Shown piece by piece: positions 1 through 11,140 of a stretch of 64,000 bases of DNA; positions within the stretch are counted from its first letter, which is position 1; each line of letters begins with the position of its first letter. The translations under genes and the position numbers were made by a program. This DNA comes from Clitoria ternatea (Eukaryota > Streptophyta > Magnoliopsida > Fabales > Fabaceae). The stretch is from positions 25,725,001 through 25,789,000 of the forward strand of contig CM075676.1 of the NCBI GenBank assembly GCA_037962975.1, written 5' to 3'. The notes beneath the pieces were generated by a model that was not told where the DNA came from, made no database searches, and worked only from the letters and a program-made list of their open reading frames with translations.

Positions 1-1190
1 GAATATCCTAAGAATATTGCTTCATCAGATTTTGCATCGAATTTGCCAAGATTATCCTTTCCATTGTTTAAAACAAAGCATTTGCATCCAAATACGTGAA
101 AATAAGAAATATTTGGTTTTCTTCCTTTATAAAGCTCATATGGGGTTTTCTTTAAAATAGGCCTTATCAAACATCTATTCATTACATGACATGCGGTATT
201 TACCGCATCGGTCCAAAAATATTTCGCAATATTACTTTCATTCAATATAGTTCTTGCAAGCTCCACTAAAGATCGATTTTTCCTTTCAACAACTCCATTT
301 TTTTATGGAGTTCTTGGAGCCGAAAAATTATGTTCAATGCCATATTTTTCATAAAATTTTTCAAAAGATTGGTTTTCAAATTCTCCCTCATGATCAGTTC
401 GAATGGATGCTATTTTCAAATTTTGTTCATTTTGGATGATCTTGGTAAGTTTCTTAAATACATGATATGCTTCATGTTTATGAGTAAGAAGCAATGTCCA
501 TGTATACTTAGAGTAATCATCCACAATCACAAGACCATAATAGTTTCCACCAAAACTTTTAACCTTCGAAGGTCCAAATAAATCCATATGTAAAAGTTGT
601 CAAGGTCTATTTGTTGAAATAACATTTTTTGCTTGAAAAGAAACCTTTACTTGTTTTCCCTTTTGACTGCGTCATAAAATTTGTTTTCAAATTTCAGTTT
701 TGGTAAACCAATTATTAAATCTTTCGAAACAAGTTTGTTTAAATGGTCTATATGAATGTGATCAATTCTTCTATGCCATAGCCATGATTCATCCTCTTTA
801 GTTATGAAACATTGCACATCATTTGAAGCAAGACAATCAAGATTAATCATGTAAATAGTATCAATTCTTTGACCAATGAACTTTACTTCCTTGTTTAGCT
901 TATTTTCAATTATGCAACAATTTGATTCAAAAATAATTTTATATCCTTTATCACATAATTGACTAATACTAATCAAGTTATGTTTAAGTCCTTCAACATA
1001 TAATACATTATTTATCAAATTAGAAGTGTTTTTACTAATGTTACCGATTCCAAGTATTCTTCCTTTGTGTTGTCTCCATAAGTAACAAAACCTTTGTTTC
1101 AAGGAGTAAATGATATAAACTTACTTTTGTCTCCTATCATATGTTTTGAACACCCACTATCCAAGTATCAATGGGTGTTACTTGCTTTAA
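1..1190 (-). pseudogene. pol: Copia-1 protease and integrase (5' part of pol)
   Basis: Around 1150-1175 a minus frame reads YLDSGCSKHM, the copia aspartic-protease active-site pattern. It is followed by the GILGIGN and LISISQLCDKGY blocks. The integrase zinc region (WLWHRRIDHIHIDHL) lies near 715-790. The catalytic core begins MDLFGPSKVKSFGGN at 587 and carries the first two acidic residues (MDLFG, RTDHEGEF). A stop falls near 300, and the third acidic block (NGVVERKNRS) is read in the next segment. The Cys pair of the zinc region reads FYDA, so the first Cys is replaced. The left edge lies in the integrase C-terminal part. Confidence 0.85.
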
Positions 1191-1209
1191 AGCATACCTA
1201 CGAAACAAG

Positions 1210-1800
1210 TCAAGTTAGAGAACTTGGTACCCATTTTATGTTAGGTCCTTGTAGGTTAGTTTGTGAAAATGTTCCCTTAGGAACCCATACTTTTCTCATA
1301 ACTTTTGGTCCTAATCTTCTAACATTACAATTGTAAGAATTATGACCTTTAAGACCACAGTGATTACATTTCATGAAAGGTGTAGATGATTTACTAGGTG
1401 GTACGAAGAAATTTTTGTAATACTTTTCTTTCTTGTAAGCATGTGATCCTTGATTATAACTTAATCCAGTTTTATTAAACATACAACGTTTTTTTGCCAA
1501 GAAGTGCATTTAAATTATCTCTACCGTTGGTAAATTTCTCAAGTGTCTTGTTTAAATCTAACACTTTCTTTTCTAGTATGTCACATTTCTTTACAAATTC
1601 ACAAGGTTTAGTCTTAGAGCATGCTTGAACATTTACTACTTCCTTTTTCAAAATTTCATTCTCTTTACTAAGCTCCATAAGATGCATCTCAAGGGTGTCA
1701 ATGGTTTTTCTTGATAACTTATGCTTATTAGAAACTTTTATAAATTTATTATACAATTCTTCAAGAGCATCAAGTAATTATTCCCTATCTAAGTCATGGA
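1210..1800 (-). pseudogene. Copia-1 gag C-terminal extension: coiled coil and second zinc knuckle
   Basis: Downstream of the first knuckle the minus strand encodes a Lys/Glu/Leu-rich coiled-coil stretch (about 1475-1756; key pattern LEMHLMELSKENEILKK) and then a second CX2CX4HX4C knuckle, CNHCGLKGHNSYNC, followed by VWVPKG. SIRE-like elements are known for a long gag with such an extension. A frame change near 1480 separates the two parts. This whole segment is missing from Copia-2, which runs straight from the first knuckle region into protease. Confidence 0.75.
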
Positions 1801-1889
1801 AATTTACCTCATTATCTTCATCTTGATGGTTTGCCATAAGGCAGAGGTTTGCTTCTTCATTGTCTAATTAATCTGAGCTACTTACTTCA

Positions 1890-2879
1890 TTTTCATCCTA
1901 TGCGATATATGCTCTTCTCTTCCCTTTTCTTTCTTTGTTTTTCTTCTTTAGGTTTGGGCAATCCGCCTTAAAGTGCCTTTCCTTTCCACATTCAAAACAA
2001 GTTGGTGAGGAATTATTTTCTTTGGAGATAGGTTTGTTACCTTTGTGTGTGAACCCCTTTTGGAAGCGTTTGTTCCTCATGAGTTTTCCGAAACGCTTCA
2101 TGAATAGTCCTAGCTCTTCGTCCCCATCAAGATCACTCTCGGATTCATCTTCATCAATTTAGGTGGCCTTGAGAGCTAGCCATTTCTTCTTTGAGACTTT
2201 TTCTTCTTCCTCCGCATGTTTTAAATCTTTCAACTCTTGTTCTTGTTCTTGTAACTTACCAGACAATGTAGCAAGGGACATATCATTTATATTTGGTGAT
2301 TGTTTGATAGAAGTAACAAGAGGTTGCCATTCCCTAGTAAGACTTTTTAACACTTTGTGAATGAGCTCCTTGTTAGAATAAGATTGCCAAGAGTAATAAG
2401 ATGATTAATGATCAAAGTAAATCTCTTTTGTAGTTCTAAGATCATCTCAATAGAGTTCATCCTAAAGCTTTCATATTGGCTTGTTAATGTACTAATCTTA
2501 GAATCCTTAACATTGTTAGTTCCTTCATGAGTTATTTGAAGGGTATCCCACATATCTTTGGTAGATTTACATGTTACTACTCTAAAGAATTCATCGGGAC
2601 CTAAGGCTAGAGTGATTAGATTCTTGGCTTTATAATTATACTGTACTTTCTTTTCTTCATCACTAGTCCAATGATCCATGGGTTTTCTATTTGTTTACCA
2701 TCAACAATATGCATAGGTATGAAAGGACCATTTTTAATAGCATTCTAAACTTTTAAATCAATTGATTGAACAAAAATTTTCATTCTTTTTTTCCAAAAAG
2801 CATAGCCTTCCCCATTAAAAGCAAGAGGTCGATTTTTAGCACCACCCTCAGGAAAAAGGTTTAAAGAATTTGAGGCCAT
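1890..2879 (-). pseudogene. gag: Copia-1 gag (capsid and first zinc knuckle)
   Basis: The start ATG at 2879-2877 follows the primer site and gives MASNSLNLFPEGG, as in Copia-2. A stop near 2743 and a frame change around 2355 break it. The gag core follows (TSDEEKKVQYNYKAKN, then the REWQPL region of the UBN2/gag family), then a Glu/Lys-rich coiled stretch and a CX2CX4HX4C knuckle, CFECGKERHFKADC, near 1960-2010. The family role is to form the virus-like particle and bind the genomic RNA. The reading frame is not functional. Confidence 0.85.
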
Positions 2880-2921
2880 TCGTTCTCTTGAAGTTGTTAA
2901 GCTTAATTTACCAAGAGTCAA

Positions 2922-2933
2922 GCTTTGATACCA
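2922..2933 (-). other. Primer binding site of Copia-1 (tRNA-iMet type)
   Basis: The minus strand reads TGGTATCAAAGC two bases inside the LTR end. It differs by one base from TGGTATCAGAGC, the plant initiator-tRNA-Met complement that is present unchanged in Copia-2. Confidence 0.85.
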
Positions 2934-3762
2934 CTTGTTAACCAAGTGGCCTCAATTACTCAAGAGGGGGGTGAATTGAGTATTAAAAATTTTCATTGGA
3001 ATGCTTTTGAAATTAATTCTTTTTGTAATCAATTTGATAAATAAGAATAATACACAAAAAATAAGTAATAATATCAAATTAATTAGGAAGCTATTTTAGC
3101 ACTTAGAAAGTAACAATTGATTTTAGCACAATTAATTCAAGAATATAACTTGGATTATTAAACAAATTAATCTAAATGATTAATAAAACAATTTATATCA
3201 CGTTGCCAGTACACTTTAATTTACCAAGCAAATTAAATCACAATAATAAAGGAGTTTAAGGAAGAAAGATTTGCAAACCGATATAACGAGTTCCACCACA
3301 CCGGTGTACGTCTCGCCTTCAAGCAACCCACTTGAAGGATTGCACTATTGAGAATTTGAGATACACGTTTTGAGCAATTACAGCTTCTTAGTGTCCCACA
3401 CTCAAAGAACTTAATCCTCACAAACTAAGAGGGTAACCCACCCAATCTCACAATCTCTCAATTACAAGGTTGAAACCCAACCCAAAAACTCTTAAAATTT
3501 GTGAATGTGATTTTATAAGTGCGACTCTCTCAATAGAGTGGATATACAAATTTTAATCACTTGAAAAATATTTTTCTTCTCTTAGAAAAGGATATGCAAA
3601 TTTTTAACACTTGAAAATATTTTTCTCACACTATAACTCTCAAAATTATAATTGCAAAGAAGAGAATCAGAGAGCTTTAAACTTAGAGAATAAGAGAGCA
3701 AGAAGAAATTAAAGAGTTTTTTCGTTGCTGTGAGGTGTGTCTTTTGTCTTCAATTTTCTCTC

Positions 3763-3770
3763 TATTTATA
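3763..3770 (-). promoter_or_regulatory. TATA box of the Copia-1 LTR
   Basis: The minus strand reads TATAAATA in a CCTATAAATAGAGAG context, downstream of the palindrome array. This is the usual place for an LTR promoter; transcription would run left into gag. Confidence 0.6.
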
Positions 3771-3989
3771 GGCAAAGGAGCATGGTTTCTTTCAACCTCC
3801 GATCCTCAATTTAGGCAATTAATTTGAAATTTATCTGCGTCCATATTTCCTTCTATGTTTTCTGACTTGAAGGATGTGAATGTCTACCTCAATTAATGCA
3901 ACGCCGTTTCAATTTGAGTTTTGAGAGAGGAATCAGTGGAGTTTAAGTTTCTGAAAATGCGTACTGATGTTATCCAAGATTCAATGCAT

Positions 3990-4385
3990 GATCCAAGTGA
4001 TGAATCGATTCTTCCAGTGTATTTTTGCATCAGAAACAACGAGTGAATCAATTCCTGGCAAGGGGAATCGATATCTAGGTGAATGAATCGATTCCTTGAG
4101 TCACTGAATCGATTACTTGGTGCATTTTAAAGTGGTGAATCGATTTTTTCAGCTGTGAATCAATTGCTTCATGCAAAAATCAAGGTGAATCGATTCCTGG
4201 TACTTTTGAATCGATTCCTGGGTGTAAAGTTGATGATGAATCGATTCCTACAGGGGGATCGATTCCCTGCCCCATGAATCGATTCCCAATGGCCATGAAT
4301 CGATTCCCAATGGCCATGAATCGATTCCTTGCTTCTTTATCACGTGGGAATCGATTCCCAGAGGGGTGAATCGATTCTTGGGCTT
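3990..4385. repeat. Array of GAATCGATTC palindromes in the Copia-1 U3
   Basis: About 16 copies of GAATCGATTC or one-base variants, spaced roughly 20-30 bp apart with unrelated spacers. Several variants read AATCAATT, which is a CG-to-CA change at the central CpG. The array lies upstream of the TATA box on the minus strand, where U3 enhancers are expected. Confidence 0.85.
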
Positions 4386-4631
4386 CTCCTGGACCTATTC
4401 CCTTAATTTTTGTGCATTTTTATACGTTTTAGGTCCTGCTTGCATGGTAATACATTTTGGGTCCTTCTTGCATGGTACTTTGTATATTCATTTAATCCTT
4501 TGTTTATTTAACCTTGATCTCCATGCTTTTTAATTAATTGCTTGTACATCATCCTTTGTATTTATCAATTAAATTTCTTGATCCTTCAATTGTTTGTCAT
4601 TCATCAAAACCTGTTTCTACATACAAACACA

Positions 4632-4672
4632 GTTTGAGTCTCTTCTTTCTCAATCCTAAGATTCTTATGTGA
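4632..4672. other. Short spacer between Copia-1 and CACTA-1
   Basis: Forty-one bases with no recognisable content. The last three, TGA (4670-4672), are the left copy of the CACTA-1 target duplication; the right copy is at 20042-20044. Confidence 0.7.
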
Positions 4673-4696
4673 CACTAGTGCAAAAATTGGATATAA
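4673..4696 (+). repeat. Left terminal inverted repeat of CACTA-1
   Basis: CACTAGTG, an A-rich run, then TTGGATATAA. It matches the inverted right end over about 24 bp with two or three differences. CACTA transposase cleaves at this boundary in known members of the family. Confidence 0.9.
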
Positions 4697-5215
4697 CAAC
4701 GGGATATATTCACGGGTATAAGTGGATCAGTGATAAAAACATGCGCGGTGGCATTTTTGAAATTATAAGGTGAACGATATAATCAGAGAAAAGTATATAT
4801 CCACGGTTAGAATCATAACCGTGATCGTACCCATCAATATATATTCACGGTTGAGGAGTCAACCGTGGATATATAGTACCTGAAATATATATCCACGGTT
4901 GTGTTCACAACCGTGACTATATATTCATGGTATGATCAGGGTTATGATGTGAACCGTGGATATATATTGATGTCTATAATCACGGTTGTATTTCCAACCG
5001 TGGATATATAGTTCAGGTTTTAGGGTTTAATCAGTGGGTACTGTATGTCCACGGTTGTCTCTATAACTGTGATTATAGAGGTAATATTTATCCATGGTTG
5101 GGGTCATAACCGTGGTGATATAGTTAACATTTATCCATAGTTGTTTGTTCAACCGTGAATATATGTGTAATATATTCACGGTTTCAAGGGGAACCGTGAA
5201 TATAGATCCTTTCTG
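4690..5215. repeat. Left subterminal repeat array of CACTA-1
   Basis: About nine hairpin-like units. Each has an arm close to TATTCACGGTT or TATCCACGGTT, a loop of roughly 6-12 bases, and the inverse arm AACCGTGAATA or AACCGTGGATA. In En/Spm such subterminal motifs bind the element's own DNA-binding protein and are needed for transposition. Here the unit is an inverted pair rather than a single 12-mer. Confidence 0.85.
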
Positions 5216-7010
5216 AAACTTCAAAAGCCGCACCTTTCAGTCTTTTTTCACTTTTTCTTCTTCTTCGCGCTGGTTGTCATCTTCTTCCTCGTCCTCCTCT
5301 TTGCCTCGAGTTTGTTCTTTGCTCCTCGTGTTCACTGGCTTCTTCCTTCTTTCGTTCGTGTCATCTTCGCACCATTTTCAAGTAAGTGCTCCATTACCCT
5401 TCTTCTTCATTCACTGCTGGTGTAACTCATTGTTATGCTCTGTCATTGTTTGTCGAACTGAATGAATGTGTTGTCTCTGTGTGTATGTATTATTTCATTG
5501 TTCAAGGTGAATGAAGCTTGTAGGAAATGTTCCTGTTCTGTGTAGTTAGTTGTCTTATTATTGAAGTTTCATAACATAGGCTGAGCATCTTACTGAGATT
5601 AACATATTTTTTGTCTAAAGCTATTGATTCACTTATGAGCCAATGTGTATATGTGATTTCACTGCTTTAGAAAACAAACGAGGGGTTTGTTATGCCTGTA
5701 ACAAGTGCCTTGTTACACAACATATTTCATGGATTTGAAACCATGCTCTTGTTTATATATATGTAGGTGGAAAATAACATTTAAATAATATTAATGAACT
5801 CCTACATCAATAAGTGGTTCCTACTTTTCTGACCATATATTTATGGTAGCAAGATCATACATTTTTTTGTCTTATTAGTTAGATTGAACAACATATGCCA
5901 TGTTTCTTCCCGTTGTTTACTGTGTTGTGAGGTTTTAGTTTTACTTTTGGTTAGCAGGTTGTTTTTAATAGAGTGATTTAGTGTCAGGCATGAGTGTAAC
6001 TTTAATATCTGTAATTTTGAGTATTCATAAACATGCAAAATTTAAGTAATACACATAAAACAAGATACAATGTAGAGGTGGTGCAAAAGGGCTTGAAAGT
6101 GTTTGATTAGATATACCTATATCTATTAAAACCTAACGGGATGAAGAGTGTTTTGGTACTAACCTGAATAACGAAGACTTAGGTAGAAATTTATTGCTAA
6201 ATTTGATATGACATGAAATGAGACAAAGAAAATGAACTTTTTCTCTAGGCCAACCTAAATTTATATTTTTTATGGACACTACTTTTGTTGCCCTTGAAGT
6301 AAAACCTTCTTGGTATCCTGACACTGGTGCTATAAATCACCTCACATATGATCTAAACAATTTAATGTCACATTCTGAATGATAAGGTTTAAATTTTTAA
6401 ATGGAAAATTTTCACTTCATCATTGTTAACCATTCCCTTGAAAACATTTTCCATTTATGAATTTTGTTCTGTTGAAGTTTAGTTTAAAATTTTGATATTT
6501 CATTATTAGATTTTTGAGTTGAGTTGTAATCAAAAGTTACATTTCACTTATATAATGTTATTACTGTTGTTGTTGGTTGCTCGTATATAATGTTATTTCT
6601 GTCTATTGTATGTATGTGGTTTTCAATCTTGCAGACTCGTAGGCTCATACTAGTTAACTAGTTAACTAGTATGAAAGTTGTTGTGCATATGAGTGAACCG
6701 TAGTTCCCCGTTTGAGATTCGACACAAATGGTTATTAAATTAATTAAAATTTGATAAACTTTCGGTAACTTGCATTTCGTGTTATTCTCTGGGTGCATAT
6801 TTGGTTGTGGTTGAATTTGATTTGACCACTCTCATTTTGTGTACTTAGAGACCAATGCGAAATGCTGCCGAAATTTCATCAAATTTTAAAATAACTCCTA
6901 ACCTGTATATATGAATGACGTATAAAAACAATTGTCATCCTGAATGGGTATAGGACCACCACTTTTGAAGAAAAAGTGAGGTTGATCATAGCACCTTGTA
7001 AACAGTTGGC
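5216..7010. other. CACTA-1 5' non-coding region
   Basis: AT-rich sequence between the left subterminal array and the TNP2 start. It probably holds the promoter and leader. A Ser-rich, signal-peptide-like open frame at 5274-5465 has no ATG and I do not call it. The only other structure I see is the perfect palindrome at 6645-6674. Confidence 0.5.
6645..6674. repeat. Perfect 30-bp palindrome
   Basis: Centred on CT|AG at 6659/6660. Each arm is 15 bp, TCATACTAGTTAACT followed by its exact inverse. It contains ACTAGT and GTTAAC repeats. It lies about 340 bp upstream of the TNP2 start. Confidence 0.95.
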
Positions 7011-10000
7011 ATGGATCGGAGTTGGATAACTGCATCACGCCTAAGTCTAGAGTACGAAGGGGGAATTGAATCATTTATAGAATTCGTAGCGAGGAATGCA
7101 GTGGAGGTGAATGGAAAGTATTTTTGCCCTTGTGTTAAATGCTTGAACCTGCGTCGGGTAGACTTGGAAGAGGTGCGAGAACATCTACTGTGTGACAGTT
7201 TTCTGCGTAGTTATACGCGTTGGATATGGCATGGTGAAGATGTGGTGGTGCCAAGTAACAGCTCTCAAACTAAAAATCGAAGCTCAATGCATGACACCAA
7301 TGTCGACATGGATGACCGACTCGAGGATATGATCCGTGATGTGGGGGTAGAAGGTTTTAAGAAAGCTCATGTATATACGACTCTGTGCGAGGACTCTGAG
7401 CAACCGTTGTATCCAAACTACGTCAATTTCATGAGGTTATCAGCAGTTTTACAATTGTTTAATTTGAAGGCGATAAACGGGTGGACGGATAAAAGTTTCA
7501 CTGACTTACTGAAGTTGTTGAAAGAAATGCTCCCAGCTGGAAACACCTTGTCGAACCGTAACTATGAGGCCAAAAAGGTGTTGTGTCCTATAAGATTAGA
7601 GTATGAGAAAATACATGCATGCCCAAATGATTGTGTATTATTCCGGGGTGAGACAGAAATGCTGCATCGATGTCCTAGGTGTGGGGTGTCACGGTATAAG
7701 AAGAAAGAGGCGGATTCTAATGAGGTATGCACTAAAGGGTCTCCTGCAAAGGTGTTGTGGTATCTGCCTATAGTTCCAAGACTAAAGCGTCTGTTTGCCA
7801 ATGCAGATAATGCAAAACTTATGAGATGGCATGCTGATGAAAGGGTTGTTGATGGACTACTTAGGCATCCGGCCGATGGATCGCAATGGAAGAAAATGGA
7901 TACGATTTTTCTGGAATTTGCCCATGAACCAAGAAATGTTAGGCTTGCACTAGCCACAGACGGCATGAACCCGTTTGGGATACTGAGCACAAACCATAGT
8001 TCGTGGCCTGTTTTGTTGTTTGTTTACAACTTGCCGCCATGGTTGTGCATGAAGCGGAAATATGTCATGTTATCGATGATGATTTCTGGTCCACGACAAC
8101 CGGGCAATGACATTGATGTATATTTCACTCCATTGGTTGAAGACCTCAAAAGGTTGTGGGAAGACGGGGTTGATGTGTTTGACGGCTTTACCGGGCAGTC
8201 ATTCAAATTGCGTGCCATGCTCTTTTACACGTGAAATGACTTTCCAGCGTATGGTAACTTATCCGGGTACAGCGTGAAGGGTCATAAAGCTTGTCCAGTA
8301 TGTGAAGAGGGGACTAGTTCTGTGCGGTTGCACCATGGTAGGAAAAGTGTTTATCTTCGACATCGAAGGTTTCTTAAAGCGAATCATCCGTTTCAGAGGT
8401 TGAAGAAGTCATTTAACGGTGCCCAAGACTTTGAAATGGCTCCTCCACCACTATCTGGTCGCCAGACATATGAAAAGGTGAAAGACGTCAACGTGTAGTT
8501 TGGTAAGTGTGAAAAACAGCACCCGACACAAAACAACTGGAAGAAAAAGTTAGTGTTTTTTGACCTGCTATTTGGAGGGAGCTTGATGTAAGACACTGCA
8601 TTGATGTAATGCATGTGGAGAAAAACGTGTGCGACAGTTTGGTTAGTACACTCTTAAACATACCCGGGAAGACTAAGGATGGCCTAAACTCGCGTATGGA
8701 CTTGGAGTTGATGGCTATACGTCAGGATTTGCATCCACAATCAAAGGGCAAAAGAACATATTTGCCCCCAGCATGTCATACATTGTCCAGAAAAGAAAAG
8801 CAAAGTCTATGTGAATCGTTACGAAGTGTGAAAGTTCCGTCTGGTTATGGCTCCAACATCAACTCTTGTGTTTCCATGAAAGATTTGAAGTTAGTTAGGT
8901 TGAAGTCTCATGATTGTCACATGTTGATGCAACAGTTTCTACCTATCGCCATTCGTGACATTCTTCCTAAAAATGTGAGAAATGTCATAACAAGGTTGTG
9001 TATGTTTTTCAATGCCATATGTTACAAGGTAATCGTGCCCGGCGAATTGGATGTGTTAGAACAGGAAGCATCACTTATATTATGACAACTTGAAATATAT
9101 TTCCCACCCTCTTTTTTTGACATAATGGTCCACCTAATCATCCATTTAGTGAGAGAGGTCCGTTTGTATGGTCTAGTGTTCTTACGGTGGATGTATCCCG
9201 TTGAGCGATATATGAAGATATTGAAAGGGTATATGAAGAACCAACGTCGTCCCGAAGCTTCAATTGTGGAAAGATATATTGCAGAGGAAGCAATTGAGTT
9301 TTGCACTGAATACATGTCACATGCTGCAAGCATTGGTATTCCAACGACTCATCATGAAGGGAGATTGGATGGGAAAGGAACGATTGGAAAAAAATCAAGA
9401 GCATGCAACGTGATGATGTCCTTTAGGCACACTTGTATATTTTAAACAACACGGACGACGTGCAACCGTATCTCTCCACTCACAAGGAGCTAGTCAAGAA
9501 AACCAACCCTAAAATGACTGAAAAGTGGTTGTCAAATGAACACAACAAGAGTTTCATGCAGTGGTTCCAAAGAACCATTCTGAAAGATGCATCTGCTTCC
9601 TCGACATTACATCGACTGGCACAGGGCCCAAACTTTGATGTCCTCACCTTTTGTGGGTATGACATAAACAACTATTCGTTTTATACAAGGACACAGGATG
9701 AAAAAAGTACGAATCAAAACAGTGGAGTGATGGTTGTGGCTCAGTCAATGCATTTCTCAACTTCAAAGGACAACAACCCTGTATTGGCTGAGTCATGCTA
9801 CTTTGGTGTGATTGAAGATATATGGGAAGTCGATTACGGTCCTTTCACCGTTCCTGTGTTTAAATGCAAATGGGTTGACAATAAGAACGATGTCAAAACT
9901 GATGATTTAGGAGTTACATTGGTGGACCTCAACAAGATAAGGCATAAGGACGAACCATTCATAATGGCAACGCAGGTGAAGCAAGTTTTTTATGTTGCTG

Positions 10001-10191
10001 ACCCAGCTGACAAATGGTGGTTAATTGTTATCCAAGGTAGACACATTGGAGACCCCAATCTTGACATTGTGGAAATTCCATCGACCACAACACGTATTCC
10101 AACATCTATCATGGAACATGACATAGATGATGTAGTTGCCAGTCGTCATGACCACCATGAAGGCTTGTGGGAAAATATTTCATCTTCATAG
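7011..10191 (+). pseudogene. TNP2-like CACTA transposase (decayed)
   Basis: The ATG at 7011 gives MDRSWI, the usual start of the Transpos_assoc domain, with its CPCVKCLN cysteine cluster near residue 40. The Transposase_21 core follows, with LATDGMNPFG (catalytic Asp near residue 316), the WPVLLFVYNLPPW block, SGPRQPGNDIDVY, and after a TGA at 8232 NDFPAYGNLSGY and CPVCEEGT. A DUF4218-like part (8609-9445; PSFFDIMVHLIIHLVREVR) and a DUF4216-like part (9433-10191; VDYGPFTVPVFKCKW) complete the order known for TNP2/TNPD. Stops at 8232, 8496 and 9083 and frame changes near 8570 and 9430 break it. In intact elements this protein cuts at the terminal inverted repeats. Confidence 0.92.
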
Positions 10192-11140
10192 GGTATTAAT
10201 CATGTTAATGAATCATTGAATTACATGCATGTTATATTAATTATTCATTGTATTAAATGCTATATTAAATATTTGACAGTTGTGTTTCCTTGTTTGGACA
10301 AATACTCATGGCTGATCAGGATGGACGATCTAGGTCTGACTCGCAGGCGACTGATTCCTCTGTTCGGAGGAGCAGAGGTGTTACCTGGATGGCAGACGTT
10401 GCACTTAGGCGACACCGGGGAGAAAGGTTACCTGTTGACATGGATGTCAACACTGGTAGATTTAGAGGACCAAATGCCACAAAGTGTAGCAGTTATTTAG
10501 GAGTCCTAGCTCGGTCGAAGGTGTCCATCATTATCCCCGACTGGGATAATGTCGAGGAGGTGGTGAAAAACTAGCTATGGAGTGATGTTCTGGTAACTTT
10601 GATATTATTTAAGTTTTATTTTAGTGTATTATTTCATGTAATTCATAATAAGGACTCCTTTATGGACTAACTCCTTTCATGTAGGATTCTTTTGGCATAC
10701 CATCTTCTGACATAGCGAGGAGGAAGGTCCTCGGTATTATGGCTGAGCGATAGAGGTCGTTCAAATCCATACTCACGATGAGGTATATTTGGACTTTAAA
10801 TTCTTAATCAACGCTTTACCAAATTATACCAATCCTTAGTTTAAATGTACCTGAATTATAGGTATGTATTCGGGGACGACCAAGGAAAGTTCCCTGGAGA
10901 GAAATATCCATTCATTGATCAGGCGACTTGGGATGCTTTCGTTGCAAATAGGCATTCTGGCCAGTTTCAGGTACATTGGTTTTTAAATGATTAAATTATG
11001 TATAATTTAAATGGCTAACTCTGAATATTTTTCTTTCTTGTTGTAGGAGGTCAGAAAGAAAGCCCGGGAGACTAGGAAGCTGAATGACTGCCCCCACACA
11101 CTGTCACGTGGGGGTTACCGTAGGTTGGAGGAGCGGCTGG

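Larger units (their letters stand above)
1..4631 (-). mobile_element. Copia-1: 5' part of a SIRE/Maximus-like Ty1-copia retrotransposon
   Basis: Reading the minus strand from 4631 leftwards gives an LTR, a tRNA-Met primer site, gag, protease and integrase in copia order; reverse transcriptase and the 3' LTR lie beyond the left edge. The gag and integrase proteins are close relatives of those in Copia-2 (31001-41812), so the two belong to the same lineage. The right end is set by the TGTGTTTG terminus, which Copia-2 shares. The target duplication cannot be tested because the other end is outside the window. All reading frames carry stops or frameshifts, so the copy is not autonomous. Confidence 0.9.
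2936..4631 (-). repeat. 5' LTR of Copia-1
   Basis: On the minus strand the LTR begins TGTGTTTGTATG at 4631 and ends GGTTAACA at 2936, directly next to the primer site. The start resembles the Copia-2 LTR start (TGTGTTTGAATATG, then CAGG and a TTTTGAT.A.GA.AAA stretch), and the end resembles the Copia-2 end, with the shared CTCTTGAGTA and GGCCACTTG blocks. Length is about 1.7 kb against 1,432 bp in Copia-2. It contains a palindrome array in U3 and a TATA box. Confidence 0.8.

Noticed and set aside
5274..5465. Ser-rich open frame with a signal-peptide-like hydrophobic stretch and a CAAGTAAGT donor-like site
   Set aside because: It has no ATG start, lies in the CACTA-1 leader and has no recognisable domain. 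A captured first exon cannot be excluded, but I cannot support it.
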